The position numbers and the translations under genes were made by a program. Below are positions 45,197-53,646 of a stretch of 64,000 nucleotides of DNA, piece after piece (positions within the stretch are counted from its first letter, which is position 1; every line of letters starts with the position of its first letter). Origin of the DNA: CBDCUI01 sp965223115 (GTDB lineage Bacteria; Pseudomonadota; Gammaproteobacteria; UBA4575); NCBI GenBank assembly GCA_965223115.1, contig OZ244982.1:310001-374000 (forward strand), written 5' to 3'. A model generated the notes under the pieces. It did no database searches and was not told the origin of the DNA. It worked only from the letters and a program-made list of their open reading frames with translations.

Positions 45197-45295
45197 TGTC
45201 CGCTTTGGGTCGTTAGCAGACATTTTGAACGTGTATGTAATTGATTCCAACCTGTTTCATCCTGATTTATGTCACCTTTCGGCCAATAGCAGTCA
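45197..45295 (+). repeat. Repeat element copy E (full unit)
   Basis: TGTCCGCT-TTGGGTCGTT-AGCAGACA, spacer TTGATTCCAACCTG, right hairpin TGTCACCT-TTCGGCCAAT-AGCAGTCA. It is a near-identical sister of copy B, so one of them probably arose recently by duplication or conversion. Confidence 0.9.
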
Positions 45296-45414
45296 AAATA
45301 TTAATTTTATCGAGATTATTCAACCTAATGTCCCTTTTCAATGATCTATAAAGGTGATTCGCGTCAAAATTATATTGTAAGACAACAGACATACGACAAA
45401 CATTAGTTATCAAA

Positions 45415-45648
45415 GTGAATCACAATAGCATCCAAACCGATCAGTTTCTTGCTATAGACAGTTATGGCGAAAAACATACTATCCTCGAATTTACTGAATT
45501 AGTTGATTCTGCAAGCTTAGGTGATACCGGCAGTACACTCTTGGATTCGACTAGGGAATATCGTAAATCTACAGGCGAATATTTGAATAGAGTAGGTGAA
45601 AAGGAATTTGTTTTACTAGATACTGGCGAAAAACTAACAAAGCTTTAG
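45415..45648 (+). CDS. Small conserved protein, 77 residues
   Basis: A GTG starts the frame without a clear ribosome site. The soluble protein ends in the pattern NRVGEKEFVLLDTGEKLTKL, found in small hypothetical proteins of proteobacteria. Its middle (STLLDSTREYRKSTGE) is likewise a recurring style in that group. It is the only + strand gene within the repeat-separated region, lying between copies E and F. Function unknown. Confidence 0.55.
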   Translation: MNHNSIQTDQFLAIDSYGEKHTILEFTELVDSASLGDTGSTLLDSTREYRKSTGEYLNRVGEKEFVLLDTGEKLTKL

Positions 45649-45684
45649 CTGCTAATTATTTTCTAATCTATATTTTCTGACTTT

Positions 45685-45712
45685 TGTCCGCATTCAGTCA
45701 ATAGCAGATATT
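45685..45712 (+). repeat. Repeat element copy F (single degenerate hairpin)
   Basis: TGTCCGCA-TTCAGTCAAT-AGCAGATA is a decayed right-type hairpin between the 77-residue gene and the transporter gene. No left half or conserved spacer is seen. Confidence 0.65.
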
Positions 45713-45717
45713 ATAAT

Positions 45718-46158
45718 TTAAGCATTTGCTACAAAAATAGCACCAAATACGATTAACACACTACCAGCTAATAATTTTACAGTATGTAATTCTTTCCATT
45801 CACTAAAAATAACCAATGCAAGCAATACAGCAATCAGTGTATTCATATTATATAAGGGAACTAGTTGAGATATAGGGATGTTAAATTGAAGCAGAGAGTA
45901 CGCCACTAACCCACTTGCTATCCCCCAAGTCAAGCCGAATAATCCTGCAAAAGAGCTTGCTTTAATTGAAAAAGGAACAGTATTGTCAAAAAAATAAAAG
46001 CCTAAACCTGCAATTGCAACTCCTAATCCAACCGCAACGAGATATGTTGAAATACTTATGCCTATATTTGTGCTGAACTTTTGAAAAATAGCGGATCCAC
46101 CATAAATAAATGCAGGTAAAAATCCGCCTATTAATAAAGCTATTGCTTTAGAAGACAT
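45718..46158 (-). CDS. Half-size DMT/EamA-type transporter
   Basis: The 146-residue protein has one EamA unit with about five membrane helices, against the usual two units. The helices begin ALLIGGFLPAFIYGGSAIFQKF and end KLLAGSVLIVFGAIFVANA, with YNMNTLIAVLLALVIFSEW as the conserved EamA helix. Single-unit members work as homodimers or heterodimers. The substrate is unknown. It is the last accessory gene before rluB. Confidence 0.85.
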   Translation of the reverse strand: MSSKAIALLIGGFLPAFIYGGSAIFQKFSTNIGISISTYLVAVGLGVAIAGLGFYFFDNTVPFSIKASSFAGLFGLTWGIASGLVAYSLLQFNIPISQLVPLYNMNTLIAVLLALVIFSEWKELHTVKLLAGSVLIVFGAIFVANA

Positions 46159-46195
46159 GTTGCCATCCTTTATAAAAGAATTATTTAAATAATAA

Positions 46196-46283
46196 TGTCC
46201 GCTTTGAGTCGTTACCTGACATTTTGAACGTATATGTAATTGATTCCAACCTGTTTTAATCTAAATTATGTCTTCTTAGGGGT
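46196..46283 (+). repeat. Repeat element copy G (decayed unit)
   Basis: TGTCCGCT-TTGAGTCGTT and TGACATTTTGAACG keep the left half, and TTGATTCCAACCTG is intact. The right hairpin is no longer recognisable. It marks the rluB-proximal edge of the accessory region. Confidence 0.75.
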
Positions 46284-46377
46284 CGTTAGTTGCTGTATAA
46301 GTTTAAATATATGGTTTTATTCATGATAAAGTAAAACTGATCCCTTTTAAAATTTAAATAATTAAATACAAAAAATT

Positions 46378-47103
46378 TTGTCTGAAAGAGTTCAAAAGTA
46401 TTTAGCTAATCACGGTATTGCATCACGGCGTGAAATCGAGCGTTGGATAAAGGCCGGTGAGGTGTTAATTGATGGTGAGGTTTGTGTTTTAGGTCAACGC
46501 ATCACAGGTAAGGAGGAAATAACAATCCGTGATGAGTTATTGAAAATACATGACTTACCTAAAAGCAGAGTGCTGATTTATCATAAGCCATGTGGTGAAA
46601 TCGTCACCCGTTCTGACCCTGCGCACAGACCTAAAATATTCGATCGGCTACCAAGTCTAACGTCTGGGCGATGGGTTTCTATTGGGCGCCTAGATATTAA
46701 TACGTCTGGCTTAATCTTGTTAACTACAGATGGAAATTTAGCAAATGCCTTAATGCATCCTCGTAATGAAATAGAGCGTGAATATCGAGTACGTGTGCAT
46801 GGTAAGGTTTCAGACAGTGTGCTAACACGTTTGCAACAAGGTGTGCGGTTAGAAGATGGAATAGCAAAACTTACTTTACTTGAAATTCAAGAATCGAAAG
46901 GTACTAACACCTGGTGCCGTATCATGTTAAAAGAAGGTAAGAATCGAGAAGTTCGTCGACTCTGGGAATCGCAAGGTTTGCAAGTTAGCAGATTAATTCG
47001 AACGAGATTTGGGCCCATCACGTTACCACGGGAACTGAAAGAAGGTGGTTATCTAGACTTGTCGGCAACTAAAATAAAGCAATTATATAAGTTAATTGAA
47101 TAG
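46378..47103 (+). CDS. rluB: Ribosomal large subunit pseudouridine synthase B
   Basis: The 241-residue protein begins with a TTG codon and an S4-like RNA-binding domain (VQKYLANHGIASRREIERWI, about 4-23). The catalytic block GRLDINTSGLILLT holds the aspartate, and GKNREVRRLWESQGL follows. It modifies 23S rRNA. In many gammaproteobacteria it follows scpB directly, so its separation here is unusual. Confidence 0.94.
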   Translation: MSERVQKYLANHGIASRREIERWIKAGEVLIDGEVCVLGQRITGKEEITIRDELLKIHDLPKSRVLIYHKPCGEIVTRSDPAHRPKIFDRLPSLTSGRWVSIGRLDINTSGLILLTTDGNLANALMHPRNEIEREYRVRVHGKVSDSVLTRLQQGVRLEDGIAKLTLLEIQESKGTNTWCRIMLKEGKNREVRRLWESQGLQVSRLIRTRFGPITLPRELKEGGYLDLSATKIKQLYKLIE

Positions 47104-47131
47104 TCTTTTTCTGATTTTAATTTTAATTAAT

Positions 47132-47812
47132 ATGCCTGGTACAAATAGCAAAGCGGTTGGGAAAAAATGGGCATACAAAATATATAAAAAGCTTTTGCAA
47201 CAGCATGGCAAGCAATATTGGTGGCCGGCAGACTCTGAATTTGAAGTGATGGTTGGGGCTATCCTTACACAGAACACTGCCTGGACGAATGTGGAAAAGG
47301 CGATTAATAATTTAAAATCTAGTAATCATTTAAGTGAGGATGCGATCATCAGTGCAAAGCATTCGTCTCTTGCTAGGTTGATCAAGCCATCAGGATATTT
47401 CAATGTGAAGGCCAAACGCTTAAAGAGCTATTGTGAGTGGTATCTAAATAATGGCGGTTATTTACAAATGAAGTATTGGCCTACTGCAAAGCTACGAAAG
47501 GCATTGCTTCAAGTAAATGGAGTTGGGCATGAAACTGCAGATGATATCCTGCTTTATGCATTTAAAAGACCTGTGTTTGTGATTGATGCCTATACCCGCA
47601 GAATATTTTCACGCCTTGGTCATATGAAAGGCGATGAAGTGTATGATGACTTGCGTACTTGTTTTGAAACACAATTACCAGAATCTAAAAAGTTATTTGC
47701 TGAATATCATTCTTTAATTGTGCAACATGGCAAACATATATGTAAGCCCAATCCAGATTGCAATGCTTGTAGTTTGTTTTCTAGTTGCGTGTATAAAAAA
47801 GGATCTGTTTAG
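47132..47812 (+). CDS. HhH-GPD base-excision glycosylase, 3-methyladenine-III/MagIII-like
   Basis: The ATG at 47132 opens a 226-residue protein. It has FEVMVGAILTQNTAW, the helix-hairpin-helix LLQVNGVGHETADDILLYAF, catalytic Asp in FVIDAYTRRIFSRLG, and a 4Fe-4S cysteine set in CKPNPDCNACSLFSSC. The catalytic lysine of endonuclease III (GVGxKTA) is replaced by Glu (GVGHETA), as in monofunctional MagIII-like enzymes. It therefore probably removes damaged bases without lyase activity. Confidence 0.85.
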   Translation: MPGTNSKAVGKKWAYKIYKKLLQQHGKQYWWPADSEFEVMVGAILTQNTAWTNVEKAINNLKSSNHLSEDAIISAKHSSLARLIKPSGYFNVKAKRLKSYCEWYLNNGGYLQMKYWPTAKLRKALLQVNGVGHETADDILLYAFKRPVFVIDAYTRRIFSRLGHMKGDEVYDDLRTCFETQLPESKKLFAEYHSLIVQHGKHICKPNPDCNACSLFSSCVYKKGSV

Positions 47813-48576
47813 CCGAAAAAACCAGGGTTAATTTTATAATTAACGCCGGTCACTCCCTTGCTGTCTGGCCCAATAAAATACAAATATGGGGCACTGACAT
47901 CTTCAGGTGAAGAATAAGTTTGCGGGTCAATGCCTGGAAAGTTTGTCATTCTAAGCTTGGTACTAACTGGAGAGGGGTCCACTCCGTTGACTCGAATTGA
48001 TTTATCTCCATCGAGCTCGTCAGCAAGTATTTTCATTAGCGCTAATTGAGCAGACTTGGACACACCATAGGCTCCCCAGTAGGCTTTGTTGCATGCATGA
48101 GTAGAAAATACAATTGAGGGATCTTGTGATAGTTCAAGGGAAGGGATGCAACATCTTGTTAGCATAAAAGGAGCGTGTTGGTTGACTGTGATGGTTTTTA
48201 ACCAAGTATCAAGTGGGTAGTTTCTCAAGCCCTGTAACGCTTCAATATATCCAGCATTTAAAACTAAGGAATCAATAGGTGAATCTAAATGTGCAATGTG
48301 TTCTGCAAATTTAATGTAATCTGTTTCTCCGGCAAGGCTCAAGTCTAATAAGTAGGATTGGTGTTCAAGCTGGGAGAACTTAGACAGCTCATGTAAGAGT
48401 GCGCGTAGCTTGTCTGGGTTTTTGCCAAGCAGTAATAATTTTGCTCCATATTCGGCACAAGACTTAGAGATAGCCCTGCCAATACCATCTGTAGAACCAG
48501 TGATGACAATCAGTCTATTTTGGAGAATATTTTTAGATGGATGATAGTTGCTTAAGTCTTGAATATTTTTTGGCAT
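47809..48576 (-). CDS. yciK: YciK-like short-chain dehydrogenase
   Basis: The 255-residue SDR has the cofactor loop TGSTDGIGRAIS (about 27-38), NAG in LVLNAGY, and the catalytic Tyr/Lys in YGVSKSA. YPLDTWLKTITVNQHAPFMLTR and the C-terminal PEDVSAPYLYFIGPDSKGVTG match YciK, a conserved SDR of unknown substrate. It overlaps the glycosylase end by 4 nt. It is found near the MupP/ubiG block, as in Pseudomonas. Confidence 0.88.
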   Translation of the reverse strand: MPKNIQDLSNYHPSKNILQNRLIVITGSTDGIGRAISKSCAEYGAKLLLLGKNPDKLRALLHELSKFSQLEHQSYLLDLSLAGETDYIKFAEHIAHLDSPIDSLVLNAGYIEALQGLRNYPLDTWLKTITVNQHAPFMLTRCCIPSLELSQDPSIVFSTHACNKAYWGAYGVSKSAQLALMKILADELDGDKSIRVNGVDPSPVSTKLRMTNFPGIDPQTYSSPEDVSAPYLYFIGPDSKGVTGVNYKINPGFFG

Positions 48577-48593
48577 TAATAGGCATTAATAAG

Positions 48594-48621
48594 ACCAAGT
48601 AAGTATTGCTACTTACTTGGT
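48594..48621. terminator. Strong hairpin after cysC
   Basis: Perfect 12-bp arms ACCAAGTAAGTA and TACTTACTTGGT with a TTGC loop lie between cysC and yciK. Few T residues follow in either direction, so it may be a weak terminator or a processing barrier. Confidence 0.55.
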
Positions 48622-48669
48622 ATGAAAAAACTACTTGGTTAAGAGTAACGGATTAAGCAGCTTGTGTCT

Positions 48670-49293
48670 TTATTTTGGAACGACTATTTTTCTTGATAAT
48701 AAATAATCAACGACTTGATTGGTACAATCCTCAAGAGAAGATTTGCCTGTGTCTACAATTAAGCTAGCTTGTTCGGGTTCTTCGTAAGGTGAAGAAATAC
48801 CAGTGAAATCTGGGATCATGCCAGCACGAGCTTTTTTATACAGCCCTTTTACATCTCTTTGCTCACAAACTTCCAGTGAACATTTGCAGTACACCTCTAT
48901 AAAATCATTTTCTCCAATGAGATCTCTTGCTTTGCGTCGATCTTCTCGCATTGGGGAAATAAAAGCAGTAAAAGTGATGACGCCTGCATCTGCAGTGAGT
49001 TTGCACATTTCTGAAATGCGACGTAGATTTTCTGTTCTATCTTCTAATGAAAAGCCAAGATCCCCACATAGACCATGTCTAACATTATCGCCATCAAACA
49101 CATAGGTTAGACAACCCTTGTTATGCAATGTCTCTTCGACAGAATGTGCCAAAGTAGATTTACCGGCACCAGATAAACCACTAAACCATAATACTGCTCC
49201 ACGCTGACCTAATAGTTGTTCACGCCTCGACCGAGTAACGGTTGCCTGATGAAATACAACGTTGGAACTGATTTTTTTTGCTGTGTTATCCAT
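48670..49293 (-). CDS. cysC: Adenylyl-sulfate kinase
   Basis: The 207-residue APS kinase has the P-loop FSGLSGAGKSTLAHSVE (about 34-50), FDGDNVRHGLCGDLGFS, RREDRR-like MREDRRKARDLIG and GLYKKARAGMIPDFTGISSPYE. It phosphorylates APS to PAPS, for sulfate assimilation or sulfation. No cysN/cysD lies beside it, so its partner is elsewhere. Confidence 0.95.
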   Translation of the reverse strand: MDNTAKKISSNVVFHQATVTRSRREQLLGQRGAVLWFSGLSGAGKSTLAHSVEETLHNKGCLTYVFDGDNVRHGLCGDLGFSLEDRTENLRRISEMCKLTADAGVITFTAFISPMREDRRKARDLIGENDFIEVYCKCSLEVCEQRDVKGLYKKARAGMIPDFTGISSPYEEPEQASLIVDTGKSSLEDCTNQVVDYLLSRKIVVPK

Positions 49294-49388
49294 AGTCTCT
49301 TTAATGTTCTGAATTAATATGTTGAGGCAAATTATGTAATAACTAAGTGTATAAATCTGTTAACTTGGTTATGTTTCCTACTTTAATA

Positions 49389-50702
49389 TTACGGTATTTC
49401 ACTATTATGATTTTCTTTAACGTTTTGATTACTAAGAGATTTTGATGAATTTTCAACGATTTTTAGTTCGGGAATTATTTTTTTCTGTTCGATTCCAAGT
49501 TCAGTAAATTTTCTGGCACCTGATAAGACCTGGCGATCTAAAGACCCTGTAGCTTTATTGAACTGTTCTACGCTGGCATCCAAATGTTTTCCTAATTTTT
49601 GTAAATGTTCTGCAAATGTTGCTAAGCGATGATATAGGTCCTCTCCAAGGTCACGAATTTTTTCTGCATTTTCTGCTACAGAGAGTTGCCGCCAACCGAA
49701 GGCTACAGCACGTAATAAGGCAATGATACTGGTAGGTGTCGACAAGATTACTTTGTTTTTTAATGCATCCTCTAATAGTTGTGGGTCTTGTTCTAATGCT
49801 GCGGTTAAAAACTGCTCACCAGGAATAAATAAAACTACAAAATCAGGTGAGTGTTTAAATTGATTCCAATAAGCTTTACTGGATAGTTCGCGCATTCGTT
49901 CTCTTACATTGCGTGCATGTTTTATTAATGCTGCAGAGCGAATATTTTCATCATTAGTTTGTGTGGCGTTGAGGTAGGCGTCTAGTGGTGTTTTTGCATC
50001 AACAATCAGTTCACGCTGGTCAGGCATACGTACAATCATATCAGGTCGCATGCGACTGTCTGAACTTTCGCTTTGTCGTTGTTCATAGAAATCACAGTGA
50101 TTCACCATACCAGCAAGTTCGGCAATTCTTTTCAGTGTTAGCTCGCCCCATTGGCCACGCACTTCGGGGCGACGCAATGCTTGTACGAGATTTTGCGTTT
50201 CTATACGCAAATTGACTTGAGCCTCATTCATTAATTTGAGATGTTGAGATAATGAACCAAATGATTCTTTACGTTCTTTCTCGATGGCACGAATTTGAGA
50301 TTCGGTTTGTTTGAGTGTTTCGTTGATAGGCTGCAATAGAGTTTCAATGGCTTTTTCTTTTTTTTCTAAATTTGCCTCAGCTTGGATTTGATATTGAGTC
50401 AGTTTTTCTTTTGCCAGTAATAAGAAATTTTCATTATTTGATTGTAAAGCCTGCTGGGATAGTATCGAAAACGTTTGTTCTAGTTGTTGGCGTGATTCCT
50501 CTATTGTTTCAATTTTTTCAATATAGCGTTCTCTCTCATGCTCTAACTGTAGTGTGAGTTTTTGTGCTTGAATATCTAGTTCTTCAATTTTTTTATGTGA
50601 GTGTAGTCGCATGATAAGTGCACCGAGTGCCGCACAAAGCAAGCAAAGGCTCGTGCAAAGTAGTAATACTTGCCAAGCATATAGAAGCTCAAAACTGATC
50701 AT
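49389..50702 (-). CDS. rmuC: RmuC-family DNA recombination protein
   Basis: The ATG at 50702 (437 residues) follows the phosphatase stop by 14 nt; a TTG farther upstream would overlap that gene. The N-terminus is a membrane anchor (LLYAWQVLLLCTSLCLLCAALG), then a long coiled coil (about 35-170), then the RmuC nuclease-like core: EVRGQWGELTLKRIAELAGM, DMIVRMPDQRELIVDAKTPLDAYL and FVVLFIPGEQFLTAAL. RmuC limits certain DNA rearrangements. Confidence 0.92.
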   Translation of the reverse strand: MISFELLYAWQVLLLCTSLCLLCAALGALIMRLHSHKKIEELDIQAQKLTLQLEHERERYIEKIETIEESRQQLEQTFSILSQQALQSNNENFLLLAKEKLTQYQIQAEANLEKKEKAIETLLQPINETLKQTESQIRAIEKERKESFGSLSQHLKLMNEAQVNLRIETQNLVQALRRPEVRGQWGELTLKRIAELAGMVNHCDFYEQRQSESSDSRMRPDMIVRMPDQRELIVDAKTPLDAYLNATQTNDENIRSAALIKHARNVRERMRELSSKAYWNQFKHSPDFVVLFIPGEQFLTAALEQDPQLLEDALKNKVILSTPTSIIALLRAVAFGWRQLSVAENAEKIRDLGEDLYHRLATFAEHLQKLGKHLDASVEQFNKATGSLDRQVLSGARKFTELGIEQKKIIPELKIVENSSKSLSNQNVKENHNSEIP

Positions 50703-50716
50703 ATATACATTTTTGA

Positions 50717-51391
50717 TCAGTTTTGGGTTAAAAGCCAATCCTTTAGTTCAAGTGGTTTTTCAAATAAACAATCTGCACCCCAGGTATACGGGTCTTGATC
50801 GTCTTGAATGTATCCATAAGCCGCTACTGCAGTCATCATTCCTGCTGCTTTTCCAGCTTGTATATCACGCGGATCATCACCCATATAGATACATTTAGAC
50901 TCATCTATTCCAAGCATATTGGCAGCATGATGCAATTGATCTGGGCTTGGTTTGCGCCGCGATAATGAGTCACCGCTTACAGTACAGATGGCACGGAAAG
51001 CGATGTCCAGTTCTTGGATTAATGGTTCAGCTAATCGTCCGGGTTTGTTGGTGACAATGCCCCAGGGAATGTCAGTTTGGTCTAGATAGTCCAATAAAGC
51101 TTCAACACCGGGAAATAACTTTGTTTTATTGCAAAGTATATTTGCGTATATTTTTAGAAATTCATCTCGCAGCTTGACACTTAAAGTTTCTTGTAATGGT
51201 TCGCCAAAACCCAACTCGATCATTGCGACGCTGCCTCTGGAGGTGTGTTTGCGAACTAATTCGTAAGCAAGTGTCTCTTTATTATAGCGAGTCAGCAATT
51301 CATTTAGAGCGTCTGTTAAATCGGGGGATGTGTCGGCTAAAGTGCCATCTAAATCAAACAGTACGGCTTGTACTTTTTCTATGCTGCTCAT
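50717..51391 (-). CDS. mupP: HAD phosphatase, MupP/Gph type
   Basis: The 224-residue HAD enzyme has motif I FDLDGTLADT (about 12-21), motif II WGIVTNKPGRLAEP, motif III RRKPSPDQ and motif IV YMGDDPRDIQAG. YGYIQDDQDPYTWGAD resembles the Pseudomonas MurNAc-6-phosphate phosphatase. The position beside ubiG and yciK is the same as PA3172 in Pseudomonas. Phosphoglycolate phosphatase is the alternative call. It overlaps nothing and precedes rmuC. Confidence 0.72.
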   Translation of the reverse strand: MSSIEKVQAVLFDLDGTLADTSPDLTDALNELLTRYNKETLAYELVRKHTSRGSVAMIELGFGEPLQETLSVKLRDEFLKIYANILCNKTKLFPGVEALLDYLDQTDIPWGIVTNKPGRLAEPLIQELDIAFRAICTVSGDSLSRRKPSPDQLHHAANMLGIDESKCIYMGDDPRDIQAGKAAGMMTAVAAYGYIQDDQDPYTWGADCLFEKPLELKDWLLTQN

Positions 51392-51413
51392 GAAATTTAT
51401 ATTTGCTTATGTG

Positions 51414-52118
51414 CTAGTTTTGGGCATGCAGTATGTAGTTGACACTAGTATCGCTTGACAGGTTGTAGGTTTTATTGATGGGGTTATATGTCATACCAGT
51501 GATATCTTTAGTAGACATATTTGCATGACGAATCCAACGATCTAATTCTGAAGGTTTGATGAGTTTTTCGTACTCATGCGTACCTTTTGGTAAGAGATTT
51601 AAAATATATTCTGCACCAATAATCGCAAATAAAAAAGATTTTGGGTTGCGATTTATGGTTGAAAAGAATACATGCCCATTTGGTTTGGCTAATTCAGAAC
51701 ATGCTTTGATAATTGCAGCCGGGTCTGGTACATGCTCTAACATCTCCATGCAAGTTACGACATCGAATGATTTAGGTTTTCTTGCAGCCATTGTTTCTGC
51801 GGAAACAGCTTGATAATCAATCGCTATATCTTGTTCTTTTGCGTGGATTTTAGCTACTGCAAGAGGTGCTTGACCAAGATCTATGCCAGTAACTTGTGCT
51901 CCTTTTTTTGCCATGGATTCTGACAGAATCCCTCCACCACAACCAATATCAAGGACTTGTTTGCCACTAAGATTTACACACTCATTTATGTAATTTAAAC
52001 GTAATGGGTTGATATCATGCAGTGGTTTGAATTCACTTTCTTTATCCCACCAGCGATAAGCAAGTGTTTCAAATTTGGCTAACTCGTTTTCATCAACATT
52101 AATATTGGTGCTTGACAT
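51414..52118 (-). CDS. ubiG: Ubiquinone O-methyltransferase UbiG
   Basis: The 234-residue class-I methyltransferase has AYRWWDKESEFKPLHDINPLRLNYI near the N-terminus, SAM motif VLDIGCGGGILSESMA (about 55-70), DVVTCMEMLEHVPDP and FFSTINRNPKSFLFAIIGAEYILNLLPKGTHEYEKLIKPSE (in parts). It carries out both O-methylations of ubiquinone synthesis. It is followed by the MupP-like gene, as in Pseudomonas. Confidence 0.96.
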   Translation of the reverse strand: MSSTNINVDENELAKFETLAYRWWDKESEFKPLHDINPLRLNYINECVNLSGKQVLDIGCGGGILSESMAKKGAQVTGIDLGQAPLAVAKIHAKEQDIAIDYQAVSAETMAARKPKSFDVVTCMEMLEHVPDPAAIIKACSELAKPNGHVFFSTINRNPKSFLFAIIGAEYILNLLPKGTHEYEKLIKPSELDRWIRHANMSTKDITGMTYNPINKTYNLSSDTSVNYILHAQN

Positions 52119-52162
52119 AGTAACGGCCTGAAAAATAATTAGTGGCGATCGATTGATTAATA

Positions 52163-53491
52163 TTAAGTAGTAAGCCTACCGTTAAATATCTTGTTATTCC
52201 ATTCATGAGACTTTACGAGTATTTCTGCTTGGTCTAGTGTTGTTAATTGTCGGTTATTTAATAGTTGTTTGCCTGCAACCCAGACATCACTAATTTGATG
52301 ACGTTGCATTGCATAAATGAGTTGTCCAACAGGGTCGTACATGGGTTGTGATTCCGGATAATCGACATCTATAACAGTTAAGTCCGCAGATTTGCTTTTT
52401 TCTAAAGAACCTGTTTCTTTGTCAATGCCAAGTGCCTTGGCCGCATTAATGGTTGCGCAACGTAAGGCTTGATAGGCTGGTAAAGCTGCAGCGTTCTTGG
52501 TGATGCCTTTTGTTAGAAGTGCAGCAGTACGTATTTCACCTAATATATCTAAATCATCATTGCTTGCGCAGCTATCTGTTCCTAGTGCGATATTGATACC
52601 ATTGTCACTTAATTGTTGCACAGGACAAAATCCACTGGCTAATTTTAAGTTAGACTCCGGACAATGCACAACGTTCGATTTTGACTCTGCTAGCAAGTTA
52701 ATTTCTTCGTCTAACAACTGGGTCATATGTATAGCAATAAGGTTGTTGTTGATTAAGCCTAGTTGTTGTAAACGTTGTATTGGACGCATCTTATATTGTT
52801 CTAGGCTATTGTTTATTTCTTCTTCTGTTTCGTGAAGATGTATGTGAACCGGTACTTCAAGCTCATTGGCTAATACCGCTACACGCTCAAGAGGTGCATC
52901 GGAAACGGTGTAGGGTGCATGTGGGGCAAAGGCACATTTTACTAATGGATGTGTCTTATATTGGTCATGTAAGGCAAGGCCTTTGGAAAGGTATTCATCG
53001 GGACTGTTTGCGTATTGTGTAGGGAAATCTAAAAGAATCATTCCCATGTGTGCACGAATCCCGGTTTCGGCTGCAATTTTTGCAGTAGTTTCTGCAAAAA
53101 AGTACATATCATTAAAACATGTGATGCCACCGCGAATCATCTCTGCAATTGCGAGTTTAGAACCAATTTGAACAAAGTCTTCGTCCACCCATTTTTGTTC
53201 AGCAGGCCAAATGTGGTTTTGTAACCAATCATTAAGTGCCATGTCGTTTGCTAGCCCACGAAACAAAGACATGGCTGCATGAGTATGGGTATTGATAAGT
53301 CCAGGTATAATGATGTGGTGGTCAAATTCAAAATTTGATTCACTTGTATACTTATTCATTGCATCGGAGTGCGGCAAAATATCCAAAATGCGTCCATCTT
53401 GTATGGCAATACAATGGTCGGCCAACACATGGTTTTCTGTATCCATAGGAATTATGTGTTTTGCTTGGATCAGATTTTGGACTTGAATCAT
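52163..53491 (-). CDS. mtaD: Methylthioadenosine/S-adenosylhomocysteine deaminase-like amidohydrolase
   Basis: The 442-residue amidohydrolase has zinc ligands HTHAAMSLFRGLANDMALNDWL (in parts), CAFAPHAPYTVSD, HIHLHETEEEI and GTDSCASNDDLD. The family deaminates methylthioadenosine or adenosylhomocysteine. It lies divergent from mtnA, with no MTA phosphorylase visible. Together they suggest a methylthioinosine branch of methionine salvage, as described for Pseudomonas. Confidence 0.88.
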   Translation of the reverse strand: MIQVQNLIQAKHIIPMDTENHVLADHCIAIQDGRILDILPHSDAMNKYTSESNFEFDHHIIIPGLINTHTHAAMSLFRGLANDMALNDWLQNHIWPAEQKWVDEDFVQIGSKLAIAEMIRGGITCFNDMYFFAETTAKIAAETGIRAHMGMILLDFPTQYANSPDEYLSKGLALHDQYKTHPLVKCAFAPHAPYTVSDAPLERVAVLANELEVPVHIHLHETEEEINNSLEQYKMRPIQRLQQLGLINNNLIAIHMTQLLDEEINLLAESKSNVVHCPESNLKLASGFCPVQQLSDNGINIALGTDSCASNDDLDILGEIRTAALLTKGITKNAAALPAYQALRCATINAAKALGIDKETGSLEKSKSADLTVIDVDYPESQPMYDPVGQLIYAMQRHQISDVWVAGKQLLNNRQLTTLDQAEILVKSHEWNNKIFNGRLTT

Positions 53492-53646
53492 TAGAGGCTC
53501 TATGCTCAGTTACTAAAGTCTATGGTAAAAACAAAGCAGGGATTGTGCTATGGCTATATGGTAGGAAGCAAATTTGCACTAATGTCACACCATATATTGT
53601 AGGTAAAATAAATTTCATAATTTCAGCAAATAATACAGTTTTCATT

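Noticed and set aside
41437..46283. Classical integron array with attC sites
   Set aside because: The repeats lack the RYYYAAC/GTTRRRY core pair (GTTAGCR breaks the rule), most genes face the same way regardless of repeat order, and no integron integrase is in the window.
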